Positions 1 to 7,833 of a stretch of 64,000 nucleotides of DNA are shown here, in pieces; the first letter of the stretch is position 1, and every line of letters starts with the position of its first letter. A program made the translations under genes and the position numbers. The DNA is from Rhizobium mesosinicum (GTDB lineage: Bacteria > Pseudomonadota > Alphaproteobacteria > Rhizobiales > Rhizobiaceae): NCBI RefSeq assembly GCF_019511345.1, contig NZ_JAEUAK010000016.1:1-64000 (forward strand), given 5' to 3'. The notes beneath the pieces are model-generated. The model worked only from the letters and a program-made list of their open reading frames with translations, was not told the origin of the DNA and did not search any database.

Positions 1-587
1 AGGCATTCGATCTCCCGCCGGGTCAGGCTTTCCGATGGCCGGTCGTCCGGCTTTTCTGCGCTCGCCAGCCTGTCTAAAAGCTCCATGCAGCCATAAACCA
101 GCGCCATCGCCGCCTCGCGGCTGGGCACGCCGCCCGAACCCGAAAACGCGAAGATGTATTGTTTCAGGTCAGCGTCGTGGAGCGCGAAAGCGAACGTTTG
201 CTTCAGCCCGTGCATCTGAAACATCGCGTTCAGACGGCGGTTTTCCTGATTCGCTGCAGTGCCGCCAAAAGGCCCCTCTTCGCAGAAGACAGGCATGATC
301 GTGCGCTTCATGGCGGCGACCAGCTTACTACAATAGAAGAGGTCCGCCTCCTCGTAAAAGTTGACGAGGCTCTGCGGCCAGTTGCTGATCACTTTGTTTT
401 CGAGAAAGGCCGTCCGGTCCCCGCGCGGGAATACGGAAAACAGGTGGAATTCGAACCCGGCGGCTTTCGTCAGCTCGTCTAGGCGGCTTGCACCCTCGAC
501 AGCGGAAATGCCCGCGGAACAGGCGCTGAACGCTGAAAATGCGGTATTATCGGCGCAGTCGCGGACTGCGCGTTCACGTCTGTTCAT
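1..587 (-). CDS. LuxR-family acyl-homoserine-lactone receptor/regulator, cut by left edge
   Basis: The minus strand reads open from an ATG at 587 to the window edge, about 195 codons, preceded by a good ribosome site (GAAGGAACGAG). The first ~165 residues look like the autoinducer-binding domain of LuxR regulators, with a conserved aromatic and acidic pattern (SNWPQ...Y...DLFY). The last visible residues (LTRREIECL) are the opening of the LuxR DNA-binding helix-turn-helix, so only that domain is missing. The role is transcription control in response to a quorum signal. No luxI-type synthase is visible beside it, so it may be an orphan (solo) receptor. Naming it ExpR, CinR or another paralogue needs the missing C-terminus and a phylogeny. 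Confidence 0.85.
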   Translation of the reverse strand, partial: MNRRERAVRDCADNTAFSAFSACSAGISAVEGASRLDELTKAAGFEFHLFSVFPRGDRTAFLENKVISNWPQSLVNFYEEADLFYCSKLVAAMKRTIMPVFCEEGPFGGTAANQENRRLNAMFQMHGLKQTFAFALHDADLKQYIFAFSGSGGVPSREAAMALVYGCMELLDRLASAEKPDDRPSESLTRREIEC

Positions 588-986
588 TGTCTCGTTCCTT
601 CAAGGGCCTGGCTTCGACTCGGCCTCGCAACCAGCCGCGGATCGGACGCGCCGGACGATCAGGAAAGACGCCATGTGCCCCGCATCCGAAGGATACGAAG
701 CATTCAAACGGCAATCTTCATGATGCTGCGAGAAGAACGAAGACGAAGTCTTTGCGCTCATCCTTATGTTGCAGCGCTTATAAGATTGTCCGGGGGAAAC
801 ATCTAACATTTATTCCGCATGGCTCCCATGCAGCCGCATCAAATTGACGTAGCGGCAGGGTTCCGCAAATCAGGCCCCTCGGGCAGCGTCTAAAGTTGTT
901 ATCAAAGTCTTACGATGCGTTTAGGCAATTTTTAAATGTGGCAAGTTAGAGTGGCGCCCGTGGTCTTGCGTTGTGTAGAGAGTCCA
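588..986. other. Divergent intergenic region between luxR-type gene and sciP
   Basis: About 400 bases between the divergent luxR-type gene and sciP. It must hold both promoters. A TTAA half-site in an AT-rich run (about 928-936) lies some 50 bases before the sciP start and could be half a CtrA site. Short ORFs here overlap on both strands, lack ribosome sites and match no family I recognise, so I call none. Confidence 0.4.
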
Positions 987-1262
987 ATGACCGAAATGAT
1001 ACGTCCCCGAGTGAAATATGTCATCGGCCCCGATGGCAGCCCCCTGACGATTGCGGATCTTCCGCCGCCGAATACGCGGCGCTGGGTCATCCGCCGGAAG
1101 GCAGAGGTTGTCGCGGCTGTTCGCGGTGGCTTGTTGAGCTTGGAAGAAGCTTGTGAGCGTTACACGCTCACTGTCGAAGAATTCCTTTCTTGGCAGTCGT
1201 CTATCAACAGCCACGGTCTCGCCGGCCTGCGCACCACGCGCATCCAGCAGTACCGCCACTGA
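987..1262 (+). CDS. sciP: SciP, CtrA-inhibitory DUF1153 protein
   Basis: A 91-residue protein with the DUF1153 signature: MIRPRVKYVIGPDGSPLT, then LPPPNTRRWVIRRKAEVV, and a helix-turn-helix-like segment (SLEEACERYTLTVEEFLSW). In Caulobacter SciP binds CtrA and blocks transcription of CtrA targets late in the cell cycle. The start at 987 is preferred over an upstream in-frame ATG at 936 because homologues begin at MTEMIRPR. The nearby ctrA, chpT and eipA genes make this a compact CtrA-network locus. The family assignment is firm. The inhibitory role in this organism is inferred from Caulobacter. Confidence 0.9.
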   Translation: MTEMIRPRVKYVIGPDGSPLTIADLPPPNTRRWVIRRKAEVVAAVRGGLLSLEEACERYTLTVEEFLSWQSSINSHGLAGLRTTRIQQYRH

Positions 1263-1282
1263 TCCCGCTCCATTCCAGTTGA

Positions 1283-1720
1283 TTATTTCGGGCCGGACGC
1301 ATTTCCCTTGAGGGAATGAAGAAGGCCCGAAATCATTGCCGAGGCCGCGCAACACCGCATGCCGGTCTGCGTAAACCTGTTCGCAGGTCCCAGCGATCGA
1401 TGTCGCAATCACCATCACGACGCGGTACGACGGTGCGATAAAACAGGCTGCCGGTGCCGTCGGCAGCCATGGACTAAGCCGCGATTCCGGTCACTTTCAA
1501 AACCGCCACTACGATTGCGTAACCAGTGTCGCACCCGGCCACTCACCCATTTCAGAGTGATGACACGATTTCCAGCGGTGACGGCGTCTCATCGAAAAAC
1601 CAGAACCTCTCGAAGCGAAATGAGCGGCAGCGCGAGGCCAGGCGCCAGAAGAAACGGTGCCGCCGCCAATAGCACGAGCCGGACCACCGAGAGCCCGTTC
1701 AATCCCCTCCGCTTGAACAC
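1283..1720 (-). pseudogene. Decayed pqiA-like (paraquat-inducible protein A) gene
   Basis: Read on the minus strand from a GTG at 1720 with ribosome site AGGAGACA, the three frames successively give pieces of a PqiA-like inner-membrane protein. They are LVLLAAAPFLLAPGLALPL, then after a frameshift FFDETPSPLEIVSSL, then stop codons, GTGSLFYRTVVP, VMVIATSIAG, and finally FTQTGMRCCAASAMISGLL before a TAA at 1283. The order matches that family (first membrane span, FF-ETPS motif, later spans). At least three disruptions are present, so no functional product is expected. The family match is from memory of the motifs, not from a search. Confidence 0.55.
1285..1333. terminator. Inverted repeat after sciP, possible terminator
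   Basis: Perfect 10-base arms (ATTTCGGGCC at 1285-1294 and GGCCCGAAAT at 1324-1333) enclose a smaller TTCCC/GGGAA hairpin. It lies 22 bases after the sciP stop and coincides with the 3' end of the decayed pqiA-like gene. There is no clear T-run. Confidence 0.4.
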
Positions 1721-1804
1721 ACTGTCTCCTGCCGCCACGGTTGGCATGCCGACGCCGCCATGTCACGTTCCCGATCACATATTCAAATTCGTCAGGAGAT
1801 AAAG

Positions 1805-2083
1805 ATGGATATCAGAATTGAGGAAACCACTTCCGGCGGCCGCTATGTTGCGGCGCTGGAAGGCCATGAAGCGGAAATGACCTATTCCCGCACATCGCCG
1901 AAACTCATCATCATCGATCATACAGGCGTCCCGGATGCTTTACGCGGCAAGGGCGTCGGCCAGGCGCTCGCTCTTCATGCGGTCGAGGCAGCTCGCGAGG
2001 GCGGCTGGAAGATCATCCCGCTGTGCCCCTTCTTCAAATCACAGGCGCAGCGCCATCCGGAATGGAACGACGTGGTGAATTGA
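1805..2083 (+). CDS. Small GNAT-family N-acetyltransferase (YjdJ type)
   Basis: A 92-residue protein of the short GCN5-related acetyltransferase group. The acetyl-CoA binding signature is visible as the LRGKGVGQALALHAVEAAR segment, followed by the typical ending ...IIPLCPFFKSQAQRHPEWNDVV. Proteins of this type cover only the core of the fold. Their substrates are generally unknown. The start at 1805 is chosen for the strong ribosome site AGGAGATAAAG and because homologues start at this point. It stands alone between the broken pqiA-like gene and the convergent fliJ-like gene. Confidence 0.85.
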   Translation: MDIRIEETTSGGRYVAALEGHEAEMTYSRTSPKLIIIDHTGVPDALRGKGVGQALALHAVEAAREGGWKIIPLCPFFKSQAQRHPEWNDVVN

Positions 2084-2199
2084 GAACATCCGCCAGACGA
2101 TAGAAACACCAAAAGCCATGCATGACGGACACCGCGCCCGTCATGCATGGCTTCTGTGGTTATCCCCCAAGGCGCCGGGACCGGCGCCTGCAACATTCA

Positions 2200-2556
2200 T
2201 CAGGCCCGGACGCGAACTGCGCCGTCACGCTCTTCGAGCGCCGTTGCCCTGGCATATTCCGCCTGCATTTCCTCGAGCGCCAGTTCCAGCGCCTCCTCCT
2301 GAACCTTCAGTTCCTTGATCGAAACCTGAAGATTGTCGGCGCGCTGACGTGCGGCCTTCGCGAAGGTCGGATATGCAAAGTGATTCGGATCGGAAATACC
2401 GGACTTCTTTTCCTCAACGACGATCTGGCTCTCCAGGTCCTTCGTCATCCGTTCAAATTCTGACATCATCATCTGCAACTGCTGCAACTGACGACGTTTT
2501 TCGTTAACCTGAAACTCTTTCAGGCGAACGAGGCTCTCACGCGACTTCATACGCAT
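2200..2556 (-). CDS. fliJ: FliJ-like flagellar export coiled-coil protein
   Basis: A 118-residue protein that is almost wholly charged alpha-helix with heptad-like spacing (LVRLKEFQVNEKRRQLQQL, then KELKVQEEALELALEEMQAEYA). Size and pattern fit FliJ, the cytoplasmic chaperone-escort of the flagellar type III export apparatus that works with the FliI ATPase. It is transcribed away from ctrA across a shared ~430-base region, and CtrA controls flagellar genes in alphaproteobacteria. The ATG at 2556 has ribosome site GGGAG. Coiled-coil proteins are easily misassigned, so FliJ is the likely rather than the proven identity. Confidence 0.65.
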   Translation of the reverse strand: MRMKSRESLVRLKEFQVNEKRRQLQQLQMMMSEFERMTKDLESQIVVEEKKSGISDPNHFAYPTFAKAARQRADNLQVSIKELKVQEEALELALEEMQAEYARATALEERDGAVRVRA

Positions 2557-2663
2557 TACTCCCGTGATGCGAGACCCCGGCTCAACTAGAAACCGCCCTT
2601 GCGCGCCGCTTTGACACGGTTTGCCGAAAAATTTCCTGCGATATTAACAAAAACCTACCGCTG

Positions 2664-2900
2664 GTAACCTTTCGTTTACGGGCATCGTTAATGATAGGCC
2701 CGATGATTTAAGGCTCGGTAAATGCCAGGACAGGAACCCGAACCTTTTCATTAGCGAGTCGGATGAATCACTTAGCTTGATTTCTTAATGTGAAAGTTGA
2801 GAAGCGAGTTCTGGGATTCTCATTGGAAAACAGAGAAATGGAAAAATTATTTAATAAATTCGATATTCCTTGCCAGAGTGAATTAGAATTTGTTAACCAT
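2664..2900 (+). promoter_or_regulatory. ctrA upstream control region with GANTC and CtrA-like sites
   Basis: Three GANTC sites, targets of the CcrM methylase, lie at 2756-2760, 2765-2769 and 2815-2819. A degenerate CtrA box (GTAA-N7-TTTA) lies at 2664-2678, and a TTAACCAT half-site at 2893-2900, 86 bases before the ctrA start. The segment is AT-rich compared with its surroundings. Methylation-state control and autoregulation of ctrA are known in Caulobacter. Here they are inferred from these sites only. Confidence 0.5.
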
Positions 2901-2985
2901 TTCGTGGCAGCTTCCAAATCACGTAGCTTATTCGGTATCGCGTAGGGGGCCATGCCACCTTTCGGCGGCGGTAAAGGGGATAATT

Positions 2986-3687
2986 ATGCGGGTACTACTC
3001 ATCGAGGATGACAGCGCCACGGCGCAGAGCATCGAACTGATGCTCAAATCTGAGAGTTTTAATGTGTATACGACAGATCTCGGCGAAGAAGGCGTGGATC
3101 TGGGCAAGTTGTATGACTACGATATCATCCTTCTCGATCTGAACCTTCCCGACATGTCCGGATACGAAGTGCTGCGCACTCTGCGCCTGTCGAAGGTCAA
3201 GACGCCGATCCTCATCCTCTCGGGCATGGCCGGCATCGAAGACAAGGTTCGTGGCCTCGGCTTCGGCGCCGACGACTACATGACCAAGCCGTTCCACAAG
3301 GACGAACTCGTCGCCCGTATCCACGCCATTGTCCGCCGGTCCAAGGGCCATGCCCAGTCGGTCATCATCACGGGCGAGCTCATCGTCAACCTCGACGCCA
3401 AGACAGTCGAAGTCGGCGGCCAGCGTGTTCACCTGACGGGCAAAGAATATCAGATGCTGGAGCTTCTCTCGCTCCGCAAGGGCACCACGCTCACCAAGGA
3501 AATGTTCCTGAACCACCTCTATGGCGGTATGGACGAGCCGGAACTGAAGATCATCGACGTCTTCATCTGCAAGCTGCGCAAGAAGCTCGCAAATGCTGCC
3601 GGCGGCGCCAACTATATCGAAACCGTCTGGGGACGTGGCTATGTGCTGCGCGAACCCGATGGCGCCGAATACGCCGAAACCGCCTGA
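2986..3687 (+). CDS. ctrA: CtrA cell-cycle master response regulator
   Basis: A 233-residue OmpR-type regulator. The receiver domain (1-~115) has the acidic pair E7-D8/D9, phospho-acceptor D51 in ILLDLNLP and the conserved lysine in YMTKPF. The winged-helix domain (~125-225) holds HLTGKEYQMLELL and the characteristic DVFICKLRKKL and VWGRGYVL segments. CtrA silences the replication origin and activates division, flagellar and envelope genes. The ATG at 2986 has ribosome site AAAGGGGAT. An upstream in-frame extension to 2890 is rejected because CtrA proteins begin MRVLLIEDD. A strong terminator follows at 3711. Sequence agreement with rhizobial and Brucella CtrA is very close. Confidence 0.97.
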   Translation: MRVLLIEDDSATAQSIELMLKSESFNVYTTDLGEEGVDLGKLYDYDIILLDLNLPDMSGYEVLRTLRLSKVKTPILILSGMAGIEDKVRGLGFGADDYMTKPFHKDELVARIHAIVRRSKGHAQSVIITGELIVNLDAKTVEVGGQRVHLTGKEYQMLELLSLRKGTTLTKEMFLNHLYGGMDEPELKIIDVFICKLRKKLANAAGGANYIETVWGRGYVLREPDGAEYAETA

Positions 3688-3710
3688 TCCGCCGGAAATC
3701 CCCTTATCCT

Positions 3711-3739
3711 AAAAATCCCGCCTGCGTGGCGGGATTTTT
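3711..3739 (+). terminator. Rho-independent terminator of ctrA
   Basis: Perfect 12-base arms (AAAAATCCCGCC / GGCGGGATTTTT) with a 5-base loop, 24 bases after the ctrA stop and followed by TTTTG. It probably works in both directions because a T-run/A-run flanks each side. It also serves the convergent receiver gene at 3812. Confidence 0.9.
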
Positions 3740-3811
3740 GTTTTGGCGCCGCCATCTCCAAAATGAAAGCCGCCCAGAAGGACGGCTCACGTCGACGATT
3801 TGCGCGACTGC

Positions 3812-4174
3812 TCAGGCGGCGATTGCGCGATTTCCGAACACGGCGGTGAGTATCTTGCGGTCGAAGGGCTTCAGCAGGAAGTCGGTGGCCCCTGCCCGCT
3901 TACCGGCCATCAGTTTCTTCAGGTCGGCCTCGATGACGCAATAATAGATCTTCACCTCTTTGCCGCCGTCCATGGCGCGGATGGCGGCGATGAGATCGAG
4001 CGCTCCCTCCATGCCTGAATCGACGATCAGATATTCGGGAAGTTCGGCCTGGCAGCGTTGCAGCGCCTCCTCGGCGTTCGAAGCTTCGCTGACCAGAAAA
4101 TCGAGTTCGGAAAGGATTCGCTTGCCGACCTTGCGAACGATGTCCGAACTGTCGGTGATCATGAATCTCTGCAT
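3812..4174 (-). CDS. Stand-alone CheY-like receiver protein in the ctrA-chpT locus
   Basis: A 120-residue single receiver domain with no output domain. Visible are the N-terminal acidic residue D8 (ITDSSD), the putative phospho-acceptor D52 (LIVDSGMEG) and the conserved lysine in FLLKPFD. The usual paired acidic residues are reduced to separated D8 and D11. It is downstream of chpT in the same orientation, 111 bases apart. That position suggests it takes or returns phosphate through the ChpT relay, or tunes it, but this is inference. It is not an obvious CpdR orthologue, because CpdR begins with the more usual KRILLAEDD-like motif. Confidence 0.8.
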   Translation of the reverse strand: MQRFMITDSSDIVRKVGKRILSELDFLVSEASNAEEALQRCQAELPEYLIVDSGMEGALDLIAAIRAMDGGKEVKIYYCVIEADLKKLMAGKRAGATDFLLKPFDRKILTAVFGNRAIAA

Positions 4175-4285
4175 GGCGCTCCTGACCCCTCGCTGTCTCC
4201 GTCGAGGGCCTTCTCTAACCTTCGAGCATAGGTTGATCAGGCTAAAGAATCGTTACCACCGCTGCTTCGATCAGCAATCGGTGAA

Positions 4286-4936
4286 TTACGCGGCAGCGAT
4301 CTTGGCGGTGAAGACGATCTCTTCGGCGCTAACCGCGTGATCCAGAACCATGCCGCATTCTTCGGCCAGCAGTACGGTATAGTAAGGCTGGATCGAATGC
4401 GCATCGATCGCCTCTTCGACGGTACCGGTGGCGATTTCGACGAATTTCGGCGGCACGCGCATCAGCTTGCCCTTGGCGACGAGCTTGAAGCTTGCATCGA
4501 ATTCCGGATTTTCCAGCGTGATATCCAGATTGCCGCCACGCGGAATGGAAGAATATGCGACCAGGAATAGGTTCAGGAGCAGCTTGACCCTGTTCTTGGC
4601 GACGATCGCGCGCGGACCGTTCCAGGTTACCTCGGTCTTCTTTTCGGCCATCGCGAAGTCCTTGGCTGCACGTTCGGCCTCGCCGGTATCGATCGAGGCG
4701 CCGACGGAACCGGATGCGCCAAAGGCAAGGCGGGCGAATTTGAGACGGACCGAAGCATTGAGGGCGCTCGTGCGGATAAGATCCATCGCGTCCGAATCTG
4801 CTCCGCCCTCGTCGAGAAGCTCCAGGCCGTTGTTGATCGCGCCGACGGGTGAGATCACATCATGACACACACGACTGCAAAGAAGTGCTGCCAGGTCCGG
4901 GCCGGACAGAGTGAGATTCGGGTTCTTGGACATCAT
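4286..4936 (-). CDS. chpT: ChpT histidine phosphotransferase
   Basis: A 216-residue protein of the HPTransfase family. The phosphorylatable histidine sits at residue 25 in LCSRVCHDVISPVGAINNGL, within the helical dimerisation hairpin. The C-terminal half is a degenerate kinase-like ATPase fold (VKLLLNLFLVAYSSIPRGG). In Caulobacter and Brucella ChpT passes phosphate from the hybrid kinase CckA to CtrA and CpdR. The two adjacent start codons (4936, 4933) cannot be told apart. It faces eipA across 166 bases containing a candidate CtrA box. Identity is firm. Confidence 0.93.
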   Translation of the reverse strand: MMSKNPNLTLSGPDLAALLCSRVCHDVISPVGAINNGLELLDEGGADSDAMDLIRTSALNASVRLKFARLAFGASGSVGASIDTGEAERAAKDFAMAEKKTEVTWNGPRAIVAKNRVKLLLNLFLVAYSSIPRGGNLDITLENPEFDASFKLVAKGKLMRVPPKFVEIATGTVEEAIDAHSIQPYYTVLLAEECGMVLDHAVSAEEIVFTAKIAAA

Positions 4937-5038
4937 CGTCTCCTGAGGGCGGCAGTGTCATTCCACCCGGTAGTGTGCCTGATCAAAATTGCGCGAAGTT
5001 TGCGACCGTACTCGCCGCCATAATGACACCATATTTGG

Positions 5039-5053
5039 TAAACCGATTGTTAA
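5039..5053. promoter_or_regulatory. Candidate CtrA-binding box between chpT and eipA
   Basis: TAAA-CCGATTG-TTAA matches the TTAA-N7-TTAA consensus at 7 of 8 positions and lies 50 bases before the eipA start. Brucella eipA is known to be activated directly by CtrA, which supports the assignment. Confidence 0.55.
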
Positions 5054-5102
5054 GACGATCGGCGCAAAATGCATCAAATGCCAATGCCCCCGACAATGAT
5101 GA

Positions 5103-5705
5103 ATGGATGACATCATGCGCCTCCAATTTCTGGGAAGATTTATCGGCTTCTGCAGGTTGCTGACCGCTATCATGGTATCGTCGGTAATCGTTACCGGACA
5201 GGCCGCAGCCCAGCAGAACAACGGCCAGTACACGATGCAGGAAATCGTCGATGCCGGTCATTCCTTCTTCGGCGAAACCAGTGGCGGCCTCGCCAAGGTC
5301 GTCGAAAGCGCCTTCCAGAAATACGGCCTGCCGAACGGTTATATTCTCGGTCAGGAAGGTGGAGGCGCCTTCATTGCCGGCCTCACTTATGGCGAAGGCC
5401 AGCTCAATACGAAGAATGCTGGCGAGCATCCGCTTTACTGGCAGGGTCCATCTCTCGGCATCGACTATGGTGGCCAGGGCTCCCGCGTCATGATGCTGGT
5501 CTACGACCTGCCGTCCATCGACTCTATCTATGCGCGTTTCGGCGGCGTCAGCGGCTCGGCCTATGTCATTGCCGGCTTCGGCATGACGCTTCTGAAGAAC
5601 AACAATGTTCTCGTCGTTCCGATCCGCACCGGTATCGGCGCCCGCCTCGGCATCAATGTCGGCTATCTTAAGGTCACTCCGAACCCGACCTGGAACCCCT
5701 TTTGA
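5103..5705 (+). CDS. eipA: EipA-like periplasmic envelope-integrity protein (DUF1134)
   Basis: A 200-residue exported protein. An N-terminal hydrophobic signal (about residues 12-35, ending VTGQAAAQQ) precedes a DUF1134 domain with the family's glycine-rich strands (LGQEGGGAFIAGLTYGEG, GPSLGIDYGGQGSR). Brucella EipA is a soluble periplasmic beta-barrel needed for envelope stress resistance and is switched on by CtrA. In Brucella it also neighbours chpT and ctrA, so gene order is conserved. Start at 5103 or at the in-frame ATG 12 bases later; neither has a strong ribosome site. Family is firm; function is transferred from Brucella. Confidence 0.88.
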   Translation: MDDIMRLQFLGRFIGFCRLLTAIMVSSVIVTGQAAAQQNNGQYTMQEIVDAGHSFFGETSGGLAKVVESAFQKYGLPNGYILGQEGGGAFIAGLTYGEGQLNTKNAGEHPLYWQGPSLGIDYGGQGSRVMMLVYDLPSIDSIYARFGGVSGSAYVIAGFGMTLLKNNNVLVVPIRTGIGARLGINVGYLKVTPNPTWNPF

Positions 5706-5834
5706 AAAGCTGAAATCGGCGCTACTATCCTTGGGAATATGGTCTTGCCGGTGCCCGCAGCCTTGCCGATGTGCGCCCTGCGTGCTTAATCAACTGGACT
5801 GACCCGTATCAACCTTTGTATCGATGGCCGTGCC

Positions 5835-6995
5835 GTGATCGAATATGCTCTTTTGTTCGGATTGGGCTTCCTGACCGCGGCCTTTCTCGTCTTTCTGGTT
5901 TCGCCCGCCGTCCATCGCCGCATCGTCTGGTATACGGAAAACCGCCTCAAGGCGACGATGCCGCTGAGCCCGCAGGAAGTGCGGGCGCAGAAGGACATGG
6001 CGCGCGCACTCTACGCCGCTGAAAACGCCCGCACCGCACAGGACCTGCACCGCGAACGCGAGAAGTCGCTCTCCCTGCAGCTTCGCCACGACGCACTCGC
6101 CGTCGATGCCGGCAGGCTTGCCTCTGAACTCAATGAGGCACGCGCACAGATCGGCGAAATGCAGGTAGAAGCCGCCGAGCAGCGCTCCCATTTGCGCAAG
6201 GACGAGAACTATATCAGCCAGTTGAAGACGAGCCTGCATATTGCCGAACAGGCCGGCTCCAACAAGGATAGCGAGTTGGAAACGCTGCGGGCGCGGCTTG
6301 CCAAGATCACGGAACAGGCCAACAACCTGAAGATCGACCTTGCCGCCCGTGAAACCGAGGCCGAGAACCTGAAGTTCCGCGCCAATGCCCTGCGCGACGA
6401 ACGCGATACGATGCGCCAGGACGTTACCGTACTGCAGAAGCGCGCTAAGGACGCCGAACAGAAGCTCAGCCAGCAGCAGCACATGGTCATTCGCCTGGAA
6501 GACAGAGCCGCCCGTGAGGCCGCCTCTGCCGCGGACAAGGAAGCTCTGCTCGGCCGCCGGCAGCAGGAAATCGCCAAACTGAAGGATCAGCTGAAGGCTG
6601 CAAATGCCGAACTTCGCAAGGCCGCCAAGGTCCTGCGTGATGCCGGCCTCTCCAAAGCTATTGTCGATCTCGGCGCCGACACAACCAACGAAGCAGAAAC
6701 CTCTGAACTTGATCTCGCTGCTATCACAGAGCAGATGAGCGACAATGCGCGCCGGCGCAGTGCGGCACTTGCCGACCACCTGCAGAAGGCAAGAAACAAC
6801 ACCGGTCGTGATGGCGCCCTTCGCGAGGAAATCACCTCGATCGCCGCCAGCGTCGTGGCCCTCACTGCGCTCAAGGAAGGCTCATCTTCTCCGATCCGGT
6901 CCCTCCTGCCTGAAGGCGGGGAGAAGAAAGGACCGAACGACCGCGTGAACCTCGCTGACCGCGCAGCTGCGATCATCGCCGATCCGCAGCGCTGA
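5835..6995 (+). CDS. Membrane-anchored long coiled-coil protein, unknown function
   Basis: A 386-residue protein with one N-terminal membrane span (residues ~4-25, YALLFGLGFLTAAFLVFLV). About 230 residues of charged alpha-helical coiled coil follow (~55-290, rich in E, K, R, Q and A with heptad spacing), then a polar, possibly disordered tail. No catalytic motif is seen. The start is a GTG at 5835; a nearby ATG at 5824 is out of frame and stops at once. Neighbours are eipA upstream and an RNA methyltransferase gene convergent downstream. A structural or scaffolding role at the inner membrane is possible but not shown. Confidence 0.75.
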   Translation: MIEYALLFGLGFLTAAFLVFLVSPAVHRRIVWYTENRLKATMPLSPQEVRAQKDMARALYAAENARTAQDLHREREKSLSLQLRHDALAVDAGRLASELNEARAQIGEMQVEAAEQRSHLRKDENYISQLKTSLHIAEQAGSNKDSELETLRARLAKITEQANNLKIDLAARETEAENLKFRANALRDERDTMRQDVTVLQKRAKDAEQKLSQQQHMVIRLEDRAAREAASAADKEALLGRRQQEIAKLKDQLKAANAELRKAAKVLRDAGLSKAIVDLGADTTNEAETSELDLAAITEQMSDNARRRSAALADHLQKARNNTGRDGALREEITSIAASVVALTALKEGSSSPIRSLLPEGGEKKGPNDRVNLADRAAAIIADPQR

Positions 6996-7001
6996 CCCTC
7001 G

Positions 7002-7826
7002 TCAGATCCGTGCCATCACCGAAGATATGGCAAAGAGCGCAATGCCCGTCGCCGTCGCCACGTTGAGACTGTCCAGCCCATCAGATTGCGGAATGCGCGC
7101 ACTGCGGAAACGGGAAAGCACCGCCTCCGGCAGCCCCTCGCCCTCTGTGCCGACGACGAGCGCCATGCGATTGGAGGCCGGTATCTGCCGGATATCGGTC
7201 TCGCCGCGGGGCGAAAGCGTCCAGATTGCAAAGCCGCGCTCGGCAAGACCAGAGAGAAGAGCGAGCGCATCGCCGCCGCGATGGTAGGGCATGCTCAGGA
7301 CCGAGCCGACCGAAACGCGCAGTGCCTTGCGGTAGAGCGGATCGCAGCAGGTCTCATCAAGAAGGATAGCATCCGCCTTGAAGGCCGCGGCGTTGCGGAA
7401 CATCGACCCGGCATTGTCGTGATTAGAAATGCCGCAGCCGACGAGAACCAACGCCTCCTGGGGTAGCGCATCGAGAAGCATGGCTTCCGTCGCCTGCTCG
7501 CGGCGGCCGAGCGCAAGCACGCCGCGATGCATGTTGAAGCCGACGATACCATCGAGAACATCGGCGTCGGCCACATAAACGGGGACGTCTTTCGGAAAGC
7601 GGTCCAGTATCTCCGCCACGCCGTCGAGCCGATTGCGGAGCAGCAAGATCTTCTCGGCTGAAAATCCTCTACCTGCCGCATGTGCATCGGCGAGCATGCG
7701 CAGCACGACAGTACCCTCGGCGATGAAGCGGCTCTGCCGGCCCGTCAGGTCGCGCTCGCGAATATCGCGAAATTCCGCGATCCGCAGATCGTCCGAGGTT
7801 TCGATCGTGAGGGGCTGTCCGGCCAT
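7002..7826 (-). CDS. TrmH/SpoU-family rRNA or tRNA 2'-O-methyltransferase
   Basis: A 274-residue SPOUT-class RNA methyltransferase. An N-terminal substrate-binding region (RQSRFIAEGTVVLRMLAD) precedes the SpoU domain with its three motifs: NHDNAGSMFRNAAAF (motif 1), LVVGTEGEGLP (motif 2) and DSLNVATATGIALF (motif 3, part of the knot that binds S-adenosylmethionine). The likely product is 2'-O-methyl ribose in rRNA or tRNA; the target nucleotide cannot be told from sequence. It follows the 7834-8226 gene by 7 bases, so the two are probably one transcript. Confidence 0.88.
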   Translation of the reverse strand: MAGQPLTIETSDDLRIAEFRDIRERDLTGRQSRFIAEGTVVLRMLADAHAAGRGFSAEKILLLRNRLDGVAEILDRFPKDVPVYVADADVLDGIVGFNMHRGVLALGRREQATEAMLLDALPQEALVLVGCGISNHDNAGSMFRNAAAFKADAILLDETCCDPLYRKALRVSVGSVLSMPYHRGGDALALLSGLAERGFAIWTLSPRGETDIRQIPASNRMALVVGTEGEGLPEAVLSRFRSARIPQSDGLDSLNVATATGIALFAISSVMARI

Positions 7827-7833
7827 GCCGGCC

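Noticed and set aside
921..1418. 165-residue minus-strand frame over sciP
   Set aside because: sciP is a clear DUF1153 gene on the plus strand. Only the short part beyond the sciP end overlaps the broken pqiA-like gene.
4286..4936. Reading the 216-residue protein as an ordinary sensor kinase
   Set aside because: It has no usable ATP-binding motifs, and the CHDVISPVGAINNGL histidine region is that of ChpT.
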